A DNA stretch of 64,000 nucleotides from Aquisalinus flavus (GTDB lineage Bacteria; Pseudomonadota; Alphaproteobacteria; Caulobacterales; Parvularculaceae). The stretch spans positions 2,676,155 to 2,740,154 of the forward strand of contig NZ_CP042288.1 of the NCBI RefSeq assembly GCF_022559625.1, in the 5' to 3' direction. The notes under the pieces were generated by a model, which made no database searches, had not been told where the DNA came from, and saw only the letters and a program-made list of their open reading frames with translations. Of this stretch, positions 16,791-26,313 are shown piece by piece. The position numbers and the translations under genes are program-made. Position 1 is the stretch's first letter. Each line of letters opens with the position of its first letter.

Positions 16791-18608
16791 GTGGCCGATC
16801 CTGCCGCCCCCGAGAAAGACGATCCCGACACCAAGCCGTCCGGGCAAGCCGGGCCTGGAGCAGGTTCCGAAGCCGGTCCGGGCGCGGTGTCGGATGCCGT
16901 CACCATCGGCATGCTGACACCGGGCAAGCGCAGCTTCATGTTCATCCTCGGCATCGCCTCAGGCATGCCCTATGTGATTTTCACCGGCACGCTCATCGCC
17001 TGGCTGACCGAGGGCGGGGTGACCACCTCCACCATCGGCGTCCTGTCCTGGGCCGGTCTCGCCTATGCGTTCAAGTTTCTCTGGTCGCCGCTCATCAGCG
17101 CGATCAACCTGCCGATCCTGCCACGGGCTATCGGCATGGGCGGGCTGCGGCGCTGGATGATCGCCTGCCAGGCGGTGATCGTCGCCTCGCTCGTTCTGAT
17201 CAGCGGGCTCGATCCGTCGCGCGGGGTTGCCATCGTCGCGCTGCTCGCCGTGCTGTCGACCTTTGCCTCGGCGACGCAGGACATCGCCATCGATGCCTGG
17301 CGCATTCGCGCCGCAGAGACGAGCCAGATGCTCGACACGCTGTCGACCGTCGTCCAGCTCGGCTATCGCTCGGCCGTCTTCATCGGCGGCAGCGGCATGC
17401 TGATCTATGCCGATATCGCCGGCTGGGGCCAGGCGTGGATCTTTGTCTCCATTGCCATGGCGATCTGTCTTGCCTCGGTCTTCTTCATTCCCGACGCGGA
17501 AGGCAATCCGGTCAAGGGCGCCGCCCGGGCGCTGCCTGAACGCCGCCGCGTTACGCTCGGCGTGTCGCTGGGCAAGGAACGGGAAAAATTCGTCTGGCCG
17601 GTGCTCGCCGTCTGGGTCACCTGCCTGATCATCCTGTTCGGCTTCATGTTCTATATGGTCACGGCCGAATCGCCGCCGAGCACGCGCAATTTCACGCTCT
17701 TTGCCGGCCCTTTCATTGTCGCGGCCTGTGTCGGCGCGCCGGTCATCGCCGCCATCATGATCCTGAAGCGCGATCCGCACCCGACCGGCGGCGAGGCCCC
17801 TGCGAGCGGCGCGACAGACCTTCTTTATACAGCCCTGCTGGAGCCGATGATCGATCTCGTCTATCGCCTGCGCTATGCCGCGATCCTGATCCTCGCCCTG
17901 GTACTGACTTATCGTTACGCCGATACGGTCTGGGGTGCCTTTGCCTATCCGTTCTATCTCGGGGCGCCGGAGACGGGCGGGCTCGCCTATACCCTGTCGG
18001 AGATCGCCTTTGCGTCGAAAATATTCGGCGTGCTCATGACGATTACCGGCACCGCCCTGGCCGGCTTCATCATCGCCGGGATCGGACGCATGCGCGCGCT
18101 GGTCATCGGCGGCATTCTCGCCGCCGCGACGAACCTTCTCTATGCGGAGCTTGCCGTCGGCGGTGCCCGCGTCGATGCGTTCATCGACTTTGTGCATTTC
18201 GACATCGTCTATGGCCCGCTGCAGGCGGCGGCGAACTGGCTGTATACGACGCCGATCCTCGATGCGCCGATCACCATCGATGACCGCATCGGCCGGCTCT
18301 TGCTGGTCATTGCCGGGGAGAATCTCGTGGTTGGCTTCGCCAGCGTCGCCTATGTCGCCTATCTGTCGTCAATCGTGAACAAGCACTACGCCGCCGTGCA
18401 ATATGCGCTGCTCGCCTCGCTGACCATGCTGATCGGCGTCCTGGGCCGCGGATATCTGGGCGAGCTGATCGAGAACCGGGGCTATGCCTTCGTCTTCATC
18501 CTGACGGCCGTACTCGGCCTTGTCGGCGTTGCCGCCTCGGTCGGGGAATGGCTGCGGCAGGCGCGCATCGGCGTGGCAGACAAGCTGAAGGCCTCAATCC
18601 GCGACTAG
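16791..18608 (+). CDS. AmpG-like major-facilitator permease
   Basis: 605 residues, 12 or more membrane helices. The first half (FILGIASGMPYVIFTGTLIAWLTEGGV, LSWAGLAYAFKFLWSPLI, ATQDIAIDAWRIR) matches AmpG-type muropeptide permeases, which import anhydromuropeptides for cell-wall recycling. It is longer than E. coli AmpG because of inserted helices and linkers in the second half (about residues 330-440). The start is GTG 16791 with GAGGAG upstream; there is no ATG before the first helices. MltA, a lytic transglycosylase that could make the substrate, is encoded elsewhere in the window. Confidence 0.75.
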   Translation: MADPAAPEKDDPDTKPSGQAGPGAGSEAGPGAVSDAVTIGMLTPGKRSFMFILGIASGMPYVIFTGTLIAWLTEGGVTTSTIGVLSWAGLAYAFKFLWSPLISAINLPILPRAIGMGGLRRWMIACQAVIVASLVLISGLDPSRGVAIVALLAVLSTFASATQDIAIDAWRIRAAETSQMLDTLSTVVQLGYRSAVFIGGSGMLIYADIAGWGQAWIFVSIAMAICLASVFFIPDAEGNPVKGAARALPERRRVTLGVSLGKEREKFVWPVLAVWVTCLIILFGFMFYMVTAESPPSTRNFTLFAGPFIVAACVGAPVIAAIMILKRDPHPTGGEAPASGATDLLYTALLEPMIDLVYRLRYAAILILALVLTYRYADTVWGAFAYPFYLGAPETGGLAYTLSEIAFASKIFGVLMTITGTALAGFIIAGIGRMRALVIGGILAAATNLLYAELAVGGARVDAFIDFVHFDIVYGPLQAAANWLYTTPILDAPITIDDRIGRLLLVIAGENLVVGFASVAYVAYLSSIVNKHYAAVQYALLASLTMLIGVLGRGYLGELIENRGYAFVFILTAVLGLVGVAASVGEWLRQARIGVADKLKASIRD

Positions 18609-18680
18609 ATCAACCGGCCTTCAGATGGATCATTTGAAGGCAGGAAAGGTGATCGCTTCCAATGTGGTAGACCGGCTCCT

Positions 18681-18700
18681 CTGCGTCCATCCGGACGCAG
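18681..18700. terminator. Hairpin between convergent genes
   Basis: CTGCGTCC-ATCC-GGACGCAG is a perfect 8-bp stem with a 4-base loop between the permease stop and the end of the convergent lipoprotein gene. There is no clear T-tract on either side, so it may only stabilise the transcript ends. A second weak dyad, CCTTCA...TGAAGG, lies upstream. Confidence 0.35.
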
Positions 18701-18706
18701 GCTGCT

Positions 18707-19156
18707 CTAGGCTGCGTCCAGGCATTGCTGCAGCGTCATCGAGGCTGCGCCCGGCATGGTGCCGCTGATCGACAGGCTGCCGATGACCGGACGGCCGCTG
18801 TCGCTTTCCGAGATCACTGCATAAACCCGGCAGGGGCCGAGATCGTAGCGGCGGAACTCGCCGGCCATTTCCTTGCGCGTGAAGGCGGGCTGACCGACCA
18901 GGGCTTCCAGCGACGCGGCGGGCTGGCCGATATAGCTCGCCCCTGAAATGCCGGGCTTGCGTGGCGCCTGTGGCTTTGGCTGCTCGACCGGCACGGTCGC
19001 TTCCTTGGCCGGCGGGGCGGCCTGTTCTGAGACTACCGGAGCGCCATCCTTCATTTCGACCGGGGCGAGAGCCTGTTCGCTGGTCTCGCAGGCGGCGAGG
19101 GCCGCGGCGGCCAGCACAAAGGCAACGGAAAGAAATCTGTTTACGCGATATGGCAT
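18707..19156 (-). CDS. Lipoprotein of unknown function
   Basis: 149 residues. The N-terminus MPYRVNRFLSVAFVLAAAALAACE is a lipoprotein signal with lipobox LAAC. A Pro/Ala/Glu-rich linker to about residue 70 leads to a small domain with one Cys pair (LGPCRVYAVISES and LQQCLDAA) likely joined by a disulfide in the periplasm. AGAGAGGTGG lies just before the ATG. It faces away from the PfkB kinase gene and converges with the permease. No family was recognised. Confidence 0.65.
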   Translation of the reverse strand: MPYRVNRFLSVAFVLAAAALAACETSEQALAPVEMKDGAPVVSEQAAPPAKEATVPVEQPKPQAPRKPGISGASYIGQPAASLEALVGQPAFTRKEMAGEFRRYDLGPCRVYAVISESDSGRPVIGSLSISGTMPGAASMTLQQCLDAA

Positions 19157-19262
19157 GGTCCACCTCTCTGCCCGTTATGTGCCCTCTAACGATGGTTGTC
19201 ATTGTTAGTCTGCCTCTTTATGGATTGCCGCTGAACTTTCGGTAACCTCAGGAAGACTGGAT

Positions 19263-20258
19263 ATGGCCCATACCTATGATCTCGCCGCTGTCGGCAATGC
19301 GATTGTCGACGTTCTCGCCCATTGCGATGACGAGTTTCTCGTCACCCACGATATCACCAAGGGCGGCATGATCCTGATCGGCGCGGAGCATGCGCTGACC
19401 GTGTACAAGGAAATGGGCGAGACCCAGGAAGTCGCCGGTGGCTCGGCGGCGAACTCGGCCGCCTGCCTCGCGTCGCTGGGCGGCACGGCCGCCTTCATCG
19501 GCAAGGTCGGCCGCGACCGGCTCGGCGATGCGTTCAAGGCGTCGATGGAAGATGTCGGCGTCAAATTCGTCGCAGCGCCGATGGCCGACGAGACCGCGAC
19601 CGGCCGTTGCCTGATCAATGTCACGCCCGACGCCGAGCGCTCCATGCTGACATTTATCGGCGCGGCGGAACATGTCAGCGAGGCGGATGTCGACGAGGAT
19701 GTTATCGGCGCCGCGGCAGTGACCTATTTCGAGGGCTATCTGTTCGAGCAGCCGGTCGCCCGCAAGGCGATGGAAAAGGCCGCGACCATCGCGCGCCGGG
19801 CCGGCCGCAAGACGGGGATCACGCTGTCAGACAAGGGCTGTGTCGAGCGCCAGCACGGCAATTTCGTGCAGTTCATCAAGGACCATGTCGACATCGTCTT
19901 CGCCAATGAGGAAGAGGCCAAGGCCCTTGCCGGGACCGACAGCCTGGAGGACGCCGTCGAGAAGCTGACAGGCATTTCGCCCTATCTCGCCATCACCCGC
20001 TCCGAGAAAGGCTCGATCGTGATGGGGCCGGACAGCCCGGCGGAGGCGGTTGATGCCGTCGCCCCGGACCAGCTGGTCGACACGACCGGCGCCGGTGACG
20101 CTTACGCCGGCGGGTTCATTTTTGGCCTGACCCGTGGCATGCCGCTGGCGACCTGCGCGAAGCTCGGCTCGCTCGCCGCGTCGGAAGTCATCAGCCATAT
20201 GGGTCCGCGCCCGCAGAAATCGCTGGAACAGATGGCGAAGGATCACGGGCTGATCTAG
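19263..20258 (+). CDS. PfkB family kinase, probably adenosine kinase
   Basis: 331 residues. The ribokinase-fold signatures are the N-terminal GNAIVDVLA, the GGSAANSAACLASLGG substrate loop (about residue 59) and DTTGAGDAYAGGFIFG (about residue 276) with the catalytic Asp. This arrangement in Alphaproteobacteria is usually annotated adenosine kinase, phosphorylating adenosine to AMP; a sugar or other nucleoside substrate cannot be excluded. It converges with hisE and shares a bidirectional hairpin with it. Confidence 0.8.
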   Translation: MAHTYDLAAVGNAIVDVLAHCDDEFLVTHDITKGGMILIGAEHALTVYKEMGETQEVAGGSAANSAACLASLGGTAAFIGKVGRDRLGDAFKASMEDVGVKFVAAPMADETATGRCLINVTPDAERSMLTFIGAAEHVSEADVDEDVIGAAAVTYFEGYLFEQPVARKAMEKAATIARRAGRKTGITLSDKGCVERQHGNFVQFIKDHVDIVFANEEEAKALAGTDSLEDAVEKLTGISPYLAITRSEKGSIVMGPDSPAEAVDAVAPDQLVDTTGAGDAYAGGFIFGLTRGMPLATCAKLGSLAASEVISHMGPRPQKSLEQMAKDHGLI

Positions 20259-20307
20259 TCTATCCTGACACCGTCAAGACTATGGCGTATATTGACGCTG
20301 GAAAGAT

Positions 20308-20336
20308 AAAAGGTCAGCCCTTGCGGCTGGCCTTTT
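20308..20336. terminator. Bidirectional terminator between the PfkB kinase gene and hisE
   Basis: AAAAGGTCAGCC (20308-20319) pairs with GGCTGGCCTTTT (20325-20336), a 12-bp stem with one G-T wobble and a CTTGC loop. T residues follow on both strands. The hairpin overlaps the last codons of hisE. Confidence 0.7.
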
Positions 20337-20649
20337 CCTCATGGCCTGACTGGCTGGTTCGGCCTGCCAGTTTCGCCGCAATGTCGGCGGGCTCCACCCC
20401 GGCGGCGGCCATCAGCACGAACAGGTGATAGAGCGTATCCGCCGCCTCTGCGGCGAGTTCGTCCTTGTTGCCCAGAGCCCCGGCAATGGCCGCTTCCACC
20501 GCCTCCTCCCCGAACTTCTTGGCGCAACGCTCAGCGCCCTGAGCCAGCAGCGAGGCCGTATAGGAGCTGTCCGGGTCGGCGCCGCGGCGCGACTCGATCG
20601 TCTGCCAGAGGGCGTCCAGCTGTTGTCCCAGATTCCTATCCACGGGCAT
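20314..20649 (-). CDS. hisE: Phosphoribosyl-ATP pyrophosphatase
   Basis: 111 residues. Hydrolyses phosphoribosyl-ATP to phosphoribosyl-AMP, the second step of histidine synthesis. Conserved features are [36 protein letters not shown] (helices with the metal-binding Glu and Asp residues). ATG 20649 overlaps the hisF end by 14 bases; an in-frame ATG at 20658 is also possible. It is the last gene of the hisH-hisA-CHAD-hisF-hisE unit. hisI, often fused to hisE elsewhere, is not in the window. Confidence 0.93.
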   Translation of the reverse strand: MPVDRNLGQQLDALWQTIESRRGADPDSSYTASLLAQGAERCAKKFGEEAVEAAIAGALGNKDELAAEAADTLYHLFVLMAAAGVEPADIAAKLAGRTSQSGHEEKASRKG

Positions 20650-21415
20650 GCTCAGCATCGAGGCGCATGCGAAGCCCGGCAGCCGCCATATATTGTTTTG
20701 CCTGCGGAACGGTATAGGTGCCGAAGTGGAAAATCGACGCGGCAAGCACGGCGGAAGCGCCGCCATCGCGCACACCCTCGACCAGGTGATCGAGGGTCCC
20801 GGCGCCGCCCGAGGCGATGACCGGGATGTCGACAGCATCAGCAATGGTGCGGGTCAGGGCAATGTCATAACCGTTTTTGACGCCATCCTGGTCCATCGAC
20901 GTCAACAGGATCTCGCCTGCGCCCAGCTCGGCGACCTGCCGGGCGAAGGCAACGGCGTCGATGCCGGTCGGCTGACGCCCGCCATGGGTATAGATTTCCC
21001 ATCTGCCCGGCCCGGTTTTGCGGGCATCGATGGCAACGACGATGCATTGTGCGCCAAAGACCTGCGCCGCCTCGCGCACCAGATCCGGGTTGTTCACCGC
21101 CGCGGTATTGATCCCGACCTTGTCGGCCCCGGCGAGCAGCAGCGCGCGCACATTCTCGACCGAGCGCACACCGCCGCCGACCGTCAGCGGCATGAAGCAG
21201 CGCTCAGCCGTGCGGCTGACAATGTCAAGAAGCGTCGCCCGGCCCTCATGGCTGGCAGAGATATCCAGAAAGCACAGTTCGTCCGCGCCGGCGGCGTCAT
21301 AGGCGGCGGCAGCCTCGACCGGATCGCCGGCATCGCGCAGATCCTCGAACTGGACGCCCTTGACCACGCGGCCGTCCTTCACATCGAGACAGGGGATGAT
21401 CCGGGTGGTCAGCAT
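20636..21415 (-). CDS. hisF: Imidazole glycerol phosphate synthase, cyclase subunit
   Basis: 259 residues, a complete beta/alpha barrel. [20 protein letters not shown] holds the catalytic Asp near residue 11 and [17 protein letters not shown] the second near residue 135. It works with HisH to convert PRFAR plus ammonia into imidazole glycerol phosphate and AICAR. The start at 21415 lies inside the end of the upstream CYTH-CHAD gene (7-base overlap), suggesting translational coupling. Confidence 0.97.
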   Translation of the reverse strand: MLTTRIIPCLDVKDGRVVKGVQFEDLRDAGDPVEAAAAYDAAGADELCFLDISASHEGRATLLDIVSRTAERCFMPLTVGGGVRSVENVRALLLAGADKVGINTAAVNNPDLVREAAQVFGAQCIVVAIDARKTGPGRWEIYTHGGRQPTGIDAVAFARQVAELGAGEILLTSMDQDGVKNGYDIALTRTIADAVDIPVIASGGAGTLDHLVEGVRDGGASAVLAASIFHFGTYTVPQAKQYMAAAGLRMRLDAEHARG

Positions 21416-23022
21416 CGAGCCTGCTCCTGCCAGAAGGGGGTGAGTGCCTCGAAATCGTGCCACGCCTCCAGGACACGATCGCCCTGCCCGATCAGACCGC
21501 GCTGGGTCCAGCCGGTGACATATCCTGCGCCCGCCTCTATCTGCAGCCGCTCCTCGGCGCCGAGATCGCTTTGCGCGACCCGCAAGACCATCTCCCGTGC
21601 GACCACCGCGTCGTTCAGCGCGCCGAATTCGTCCTGCAGCTGCGACAGGGCAGAGAGATAGGGCTTACGCTCGTCCTTGCCATATAGCGGGCGGAAGGCG
21701 TGCAGCGCATAGCGCAGCTTCTTGAGTTCAACACGAAGCGGATGGCGGGAATGGGGGGGTGCATCAGCCAGCGTCTGGCCCGTCCCCTCGACCCTGGCGA
21801 GCGCCTTGCCGAGCGCTTTCCGGGCGAAGTCCGGGGCCGGCTTTTGCAGCCTATCATCCTCGCGCCACGGGGCGCTGGCGAGATAAACCTGCAGCCGCAC
21901 GCAAAAACCGGCAAAGCCCGCATCCTCGTCGACCAGCCGCATCGCGGCCCGCTTGTCCGCCTGTCGCAGCAAATCGGCCTGCCTGCCCAGTGCTTCGAGC
22001 CCGTCGCGCTCGCTGGTACCCGGCAAGTCCGTCGCGAAGATGGCAGGCAGTGTTTCCTCGACAAAGACATCGAGATCGCGGGCCCGGCCCAGCACGGCCG
22101 AAACCCGTTTCGCTTCCGCAACGAGATGATCGAGATAGTCGGCCGATATATGTTTCTTGAAAAGCTTCAGGATCGAGCGCAGGCGGCGCAAGCCGATTCG
22201 AAGCTGCTTGATCCCGTCAGCGTCGCCGAGATGAGCCGGGGCGATATTACCGAATATCTGAAATGCCGAAGCCTCCAACGCTTTTTCAAGCACGTCGGCG
22301 GCTGTTGCCTCCTCGGGCAGGTCATAGCGCGGAGCTCTGACCGGCCCGCCGAGATCTTCCTGCAACAAGGCGCGGCCGATTTGCTCCGGTGTCCGTACTG
22401 CGGGACCAAGGCCTGTTGCCTCTGCCAGAGCGATCGCAAAACCGTTCAGGTCTTCAATCTTACCGTTGTCAAGTATTAGCTCCGCCTGCCCGACGCGCTG
22501 CGAGAGGAAGCGGCCATCCTCCGGCCATGCGAACACTCGGCCCGTTTCCAGTGTCACTGTCAGAGCGCTGTCGCCATAGCGCAGCGGCACCACGCGCCGG
22601 GTCAACTCCGTACGAAGCCTCAAACGCATCCGTGATGGGGCCTCGCTTGTCTGGTCGAGCTTCAGGTTTGTCTGCATGCGCGGCAGGCCGGATTTGCCCT
22701 CGCCGCCGAAATCATAGGAAATATCGAGCGGTGCACCGTCCGGCAGCTGACCGGAAATGGTCTGCACCATGGTGCCGTTCTCGCGCTTCAACTCCATGAC
22801 AATGCCCGATGAGAGCGTCGCGTCCTGCCCCTGGCTGTCGCGCCAGGTCGAGATGATATCCGCCTCGAAAGCCGGGCCGGCACGATGTGAGGTGACAAGA
22901 TCGAGCGACCGGCAGGCATCGACGGCGCGCTCCTGCCCGCCGAGACGGAGCGAAGGACGTGCGCCCGGACGCGTTGCACCGTCGCGCTGCGCCTGTTCCA
23001 TGATGCCGTCCATACCACTCAT
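21409..23022 (-). CDS. CYTH-CHAD domain protein embedded in the his operon
   Basis: 537 residues. The C-terminal half is a CHAD domain: two helical repeats with [21 protein letters not shown] (about residue 270) and [22 protein letters not shown] (about residue 420), rich in Arg and Lys and known in the family to bind polyphosphate. The N-terminal half has CYTH-like strands ([51 protein letters not shown]) but no clear N-terminal ExExK motif, so triphosphatase activity is doubtful. It lies 23 bases after hisA and overlaps hisF by 7 bases. ATG 23022 has AAAGGA upstream. Confidence 0.8.
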   Translation of the reverse strand: MSGMDGIMEQAQRDGATRPGARPSLRLGGQERAVDACRSLDLVTSHRAGPAFEADIISTWRDSQGQDATLSSGIVMELKRENGTMVQTISGQLPDGAPLDISYDFGGEGKSGLPRMQTNLKLDQTSEAPSRMRLRLRTELTRRVVPLRYGDSALTVTLETGRVFAWPEDGRFLSQRVGQAELILDNGKIEDLNGFAIALAEATGLGPAVRTPEQIGRALLQEDLGGPVRAPRYDLPEEATAADVLEKALEASAFQIFGNIAPAHLGDADGIKQLRIGLRRLRSILKLFKKHISADYLDHLVAEAKRVSAVLGRARDLDVFVEETLPAIFATDLPGTSERDGLEALGRQADLLRQADKRAAMRLVDEDAGFAGFCVRLQVYLASAPWREDDRLQKPAPDFARKALGKALARVEGTGQTLADAPPHSRHPLRVELKKLRYALHAFRPLYGKDERKPYLSALSQLQDEFGALNDAVVAREMVLRVAQSDLGAEERLQIEAGAGYVTGWTQRGLIGQGDRVLEAWHDFEALTPFWQEQARC

Positions 23023-23045
23023 TCGAAATCCTTTACTTTACCGGC

Positions 23046-23780
23046 TTATCGGGCCGCTTCGATGGCTTCCGCTGGATCGATGCGCCCGTCATAAAGCGCC
23101 TTGCCGATGATTACGCCCTCGACGCCAGTACCCATAAGGGCAGTGACATCACCGAGAGAGGCGACACCGCCGGAGGCGACCACCGGAATGGAAACCTTTT
23201 GTGCCAGATCAGCCGTCAAATCCACGTTAACGCCGGTGAGCGTGCCGTCTCGCGAAATATCAGTGTAGATGATTGCCGCAACACCGGCATCCTCGAAGCG
23301 GCGGGCGATATCCTCGATCGTGTGCTCGGATGTCTCGCCCCAGCCCTCGGTCGCGACCTTGTCACCGTGCGCGTCGATGCCGACGACGACCTGACCGGGG
23401 AAAGCCTTCGCGGCCTCTTTCACCAGTGCCGGATCCTTGACCGCCGCGGTACCGAGGATGACGCGGGCAAGGCCGAGCTCCAGCCATTTCGCAACTGACT
23501 CCATCGTGCGGATGCCACCACCGAGCTGCACCTTCACGTCGGTCGCCTTCAGGATCGCTTCCACCGCGTCGGCGTTTGCCGCTTCACCGGCAAAGGCACC
23601 GTCAAGATCGACGCAATGCAGCCAGTCGAAACCGGCGGCCTTGAACTTTCCAGCCTGATCGGCGGGATCGTCATTGTAGACCGTCTCGGCATTCATATCG
23701 CCCCTGAACAGGCGCACGCAGCGCCCGCCCTTCAGGTCGATGGCAGGGTAAAGGGTGAGGCTCAAAATGCGGGCTCCCAT
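23046..23780 (-). CDS. hisA: ProFAR isomerase
   Basis: 244 residues, a beta/alpha barrel paralogous to His[18 protein letters not shown] carries the catalytic Asp near residue 14 and [14 protein letters not shown] the second near residue 175. It isomerises ProFAR to PRFAR in histidine synthesis. The ATG at 23780 overlaps the end of hisH by 19 bases. Confidence 0.97.
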   Translation of the reverse strand: MGARILSLTLYPAIDLKGGRCVRLFRGDMNAETVYNDDPADQAGKFKAAGFDWLHCVDLDGAFAGEAANADAVEAILKATDVKVQLGGGIRTMESVAKWLELGLARVILGTAAVKDPALVKEAAKAFPGQVVVGIDAHGDKVATEGWGETSEHTIEDIARRFEDAGVAAIIYTDISRDGTLTGVNVDLTADLAQKVSIPVVASGGVASLGDVTALMGTGVEGVIIGKALYDGRIDPAEAIEAAR

Positions 23781-24412
23781 GTGAGGAAATTTCTGATCAG
23801 CGCCATGCCATAGGCCTGGCTCTTTTCCGGGTGGAATTGCACGCCGAGGATATTGTCTCGCCCGACCGCGGCAACGATCCCGCCGCCATGGTCGGTCGTC
23901 GCCAGTATTTGGGCGGGGTCGTCCGGCACCATGTGATAGGAATGAACGAAATAGGCGTGATTGTGGGCCGGCCCGTCATTGGGCAGCACGTCGTGCCGTT
24001 CCCCGCTGACGACGTTCCAGCCCATATGCGGCACCTTGAAGGATTGATCGCGCGGGGTGATCTTCCTCACCATGCCCGGCAGCCAGCCGAGGCCGGGGGT
24101 AGAACCGAATTCCTCCGATCCGCTCGCCAGCAATTGCATGCCGACACAGATGCCCAGAAAGGGCCGTTTCGCCTCCAGAACGGATTTCTCAAGAGCGGGT
24201 ACCATGCCGTCGACCGCCATCAGTCCGTTATAGCAGGAAGCAAAGGCCCCGACGCCCGGCAGTACAATCCGGTCGGCAGACGTCACAGCGCCGGCATCGC
24301 TCGTCACCGTCACGCAAGCGTCGAGCCCGTGCTCGACGATCAGCCGCTCGAACGCCTTCAATGCCGAGTGGAGATTGCCGGAGCCATAGTCGATGATCAC
24401 CGTCTTCTGCAT
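23762..24412 (-). CDS. hisH: Imidazole glycerol phosphate synthase, glutamine amidotransferase subunit
   Basis: 216 residues. [24 protein letters not shown] opens the class I amidotransferase fold. The nucleophile is the Cys in [18 protein letters not shown] (about residue 86), with the His and Glu of [13 protein letters not shown] completing the triad. It supplies ammonia to HisF. The start at 24412 is chosen at the family start; the frame extends upstream to 24511 across a terminator. It is the first gene of this his unit, which should have its own promoter after the terminator at 24483-24508. Confidence 0.96.
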   Translation of the reverse strand: MQKTVIIDYGSGNLHSALKAFERLIVEHGLDACVTVTSDAGAVTSADRIVLPGVGAFASCYNGLMAVDGMVPALEKSVLEAKRPFLGICVGMQLLASGSEEFGSTPGLGWLPGMVRKITPRDQSFKVPHMGWNVVSGERHDVLPNDGPAHNHAYFVHSYHMVPDDPAQILATTDHGGGIVAAVGRDNILGVQFHPEKSQAYGMALIRNFLTWEPAF

Positions 24413-24482
24413 GGGCCACCCTTTGCCACAGAGTTTTACCGTAAGACAGGCCAAAACCGCGAAAAGACAAGAATCTTGCCAA

Positions 24483-24508
24483 GAAAAAAGCGCCCGCAAG
24501 GGCGCTTT
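24483..24508 (-). terminator. Intrinsic terminator after the small secreted protein gene
   Basis: AAAGCGCCC (24487-24495) and GGGCGCTTT (24500-24508) form a 9-bp stem with loop GCAA. On the minus strand it is followed by a run of T residues. It separates the small secreted protein gene from hisH. Confidence 0.85.
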
Positions 24509-24533
24509 CATCGATGATTCAGAGGGCCGGAGA

Positions 24534-24845
24534 CTACATCTCTTCCGCGGCTTCCTCGTCCTTCATCTCGCAGGCGGAGATTTTTTCCAGCGTGGCTTCG
24601 GAAAGATTTTCAATGTCTTCCGGGCCCATCACCGTCATCATCTCGGCGGCGAATTCCTCGTCGCTGTCGACTTTCTTGGCGAGGCATTTGCAGTCGCTAT
24701 TGCCCCCATGCTCGACCTGATACTGCTTGCAGCCTTCCTTGAACTGCTTGGCGCCTTCGCTCATCTCGCCATGGTCATCGGCGGAAACGGTGCCGAACAG
24801 CCCAAAGGCCATAGCCGCCGCGCTTGCGAACAAAACTTTCTTCAT
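24534..24845 (-). CDS. Small secreted acidic Cys-containing protein of unknown function
   Basis: 103 residues with signal peptide MKKVLFASAAAMAFGLFGTVSA. The mature part is acidic and helical with four cysteines (EGCKQYQ, SDCKCLAKKVDSDEEF, ISACEMKDEE). The CxC pair in the centre and the flanking cysteines suggest two disulfides or metal binding. No family was recognised. It lies between hisB and hisH on the same strand, preceded by a long inverted repeat and followed by an intrinsic terminator, so it behaves as an independent one-gene unit placed within the histidine region. Confidence 0.7.
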   Translation of the reverse strand: MKKVLFASAAAMAFGLFGTVSADDHGEMSEGAKQFKEGCKQYQVEHGGNSDCKCLAKKVDSDEEFAAEMMTVMGPEDIENLSEATLEKISACEMKDEEAAEEM

Positions 24846-24862
24846 CGGATTTTCCTTCCCCT

Positions 24863-24895
24863 GTTAAGGCGTTGCCTCTCTCGCAACGCGTTAAC
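24863..24895 (-). promoter_or_regulatory. Long inverted repeat in the leader of the small secreted protein gene
   Basis: GTTAAGGCGTTGC (24863-24875) and GCAACGCGTTAAC (24883-24895) pair at 12 of 13 positions around a CTCTCTC loop. On the minus strand the hairpin ends 17 bases before the ATG, next to the purine-rich ribosome site. It could be an operator, a stabilising leader hairpin, or the 3' end of the hisB transcript; no T-tract follows, so a simple terminator is less likely. Confidence 0.5.
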
Positions 24896-24972
24896 CCTAA
24901 CCCGGCCCTGCAGCCGTGTAACGGGTTTTTCGCACCCGCTGCTGCAGATTTAACGCATGCGTCACAAGGCGC

Positions 24973-25566
24973 TCAGAGCACGCCCTTGGTCGAGGGCATG
25001 GCACCGCCTTCGCGGGGATCGACGGCCACCGCCATGCGCAGCGACCGGGCAAGCGCCTTGTAGCAGCTCTCCACGATATGGTGATTGTTCTCGCCATAGA
25101 GGTTCTCGACATGCAGGGTGATGCCGGCATTCATGGCAAAGGCGTGAAACCATTCACGGAACAGTTCGGTGTCCATCTCGCCCAGCTTGTCGCGGGTGAA
25201 GCACACTTTCCAGATCAGATAGGGGCGTTTCGAGACATCGAGCGACGCGCGGGACAGGGTCTCGTCCATCGGAATATAGGCGTGGCCGAAGCGGGTGATG
25301 CCCTTGCAGTCGCCGAGCGCTTTCGCCACCGCCATCCCCATCACGATGCCCACATCTTCCGTCGTGTGGTGACCGTCTATGTGCAGATCGCCCGTGCAGC
25401 GCACTTTCAGGTCGATCAGCGAATGCCGGGAGAAGCCCTCCAGCATGTGATCGAGGAAGCCGATGCCGGTATCGACGTCATACTGGCCGGTGCCGTCGAG
25501 ATTGACGGAAACGCTGATCTGCGTCTCCTTCGTGTCGCGGCTGATCTCTGCGGTGCGGGCGGTCAT
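24973..25566 (-). CDS. hisB: Imidazoleglycerol-phosphate dehydratase
   Basis: 197 residues, the monofunctional form without the histidinol-phosphatase domain of enterobacteria. The Mn-binding His clusters are visible in [27 protein letters not shown] and [15 protein letters not shown]. It dehydrates imidazole glycerol phosphate, the sixth step of histidine synthesis. ATG 25566 is at the family start. It is divergent from hslV and separated from the other his genes by the small secreted protein gene. Confidence 0.96.
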   Translation of the reverse strand: MTARTAEISRDTKETQISVSVNLDGTGQYDVDTGIGFLDHMLEGFSRHSLIDLKVRCTGDLHIDGHHTTEDVGIVMGMAVAKALGDCKGITRFGHAYIPMDETLSRASLDVSKRPYLIWKVCFTRDKLGEMDTELFREWFHAFAMNAGITLHVENLYGENNHHIVESCYKALARSLRMAVAVDPREGGAMPSTKGVL

Positions 25567-25740
25567 GATAAGCAATCCTTCTGTCGCGCCCTGACATAGG
25601 GCACGCGCCTCAGAATGGCGACAAAATATTGATAAGCGGTGAGGGTTCAAGCGTTTAAGCGCCCACGGCAGGTGGCGGCGCGATCACTTTACCCCTATCT
25701 GGCGCTTGAGACAGCGACCAGCAGCGGCTAAGGACCCTCC

Positions 25741-26313
25741 ATGACTGATCAATTGACAATGCACGGCACCACCATCCTCTCCGTCCGCCGCAATGGCGAG
25801 GTCGCTATCGGCGGCGACGGCCAGGTCTCCCTCGGCAATACGGTGATGAAGGGCGATGCCCGCAAGGTGCGCCGCATCGCCAAGGGCCATGTCATCGCCG
25901 GGTTCGCTGGCGCCACCGCCGATGCCTTCACCCTGATGGAGCGGCTGGAGGCTAAGCTGGAGCAATATCCGACCCAGTTGATGCGCGCCTGCGTCGACCT
26001 CGCCAAGGACTGGCGCACCGACCGCTATCTGCGCAAGCTCGAAGCGATGATCATCGTCGCCGACAAGGACACCACCTTAACCATAACCGGAATCGGGGAC
26101 GTTCTGGAACCGGAACAACTGGAAGGCGGCGGCGTCACCGCCATCGGCTCCGGCGGCAATTTCGCGTACTCGGCCGCGCTGGCGCTGTACAAGAACACCG
26201 ACATGAACGCCGAACAGATCGTGCGCGAGGCGATGGCGATCGCCGCCAAGGTCTGTATCTATACCAATGACAGCCTGACGCTGGAGCAGATTCCAGCAAA
26301 GTCCGGCGCGTGA
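25741..26313 (+). CDS. hslV: ATP-dependent protease proteolytic subunit HslV
   Basis: 190 residues. Processing before [20 protein letters not shown] would expose the catalytic N-terminal Thr (residue 10), and KVRRI and [13 protein letters not shown] are conserved. It forms the double hexamer that HslU feeds with unfolded proteins. Its TGA overlaps the GTG start of the next gene. A spermidine-synthase-like gene separates it from hslU. Confidence 0.96.
   Translation: MTDQLTMHGTTILSVRRNGEVAIGGDGQVSLGNTVMKGDARKVRRIAKGHVIAGFAGATADAFTLMERLEAKLEQYPTQLMRACVDLAKDWRTDRYLRKLEAMIIVADKDTTLTITGIGDVLEPEQLEGGGVTAIGSGGNFAYSAALALYKNTDMNAEQIVREAMAIAAKVCIYTNDSLTLEQIPAKSGA

Noticed and set aside
25640..25740. 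Possible heat-shock promoter before hslV (ACCCCTATCT)
   Set aside because: The -10-like run is suggestive, but no CTTGAA or CTTG box lies at the right distance upstream.
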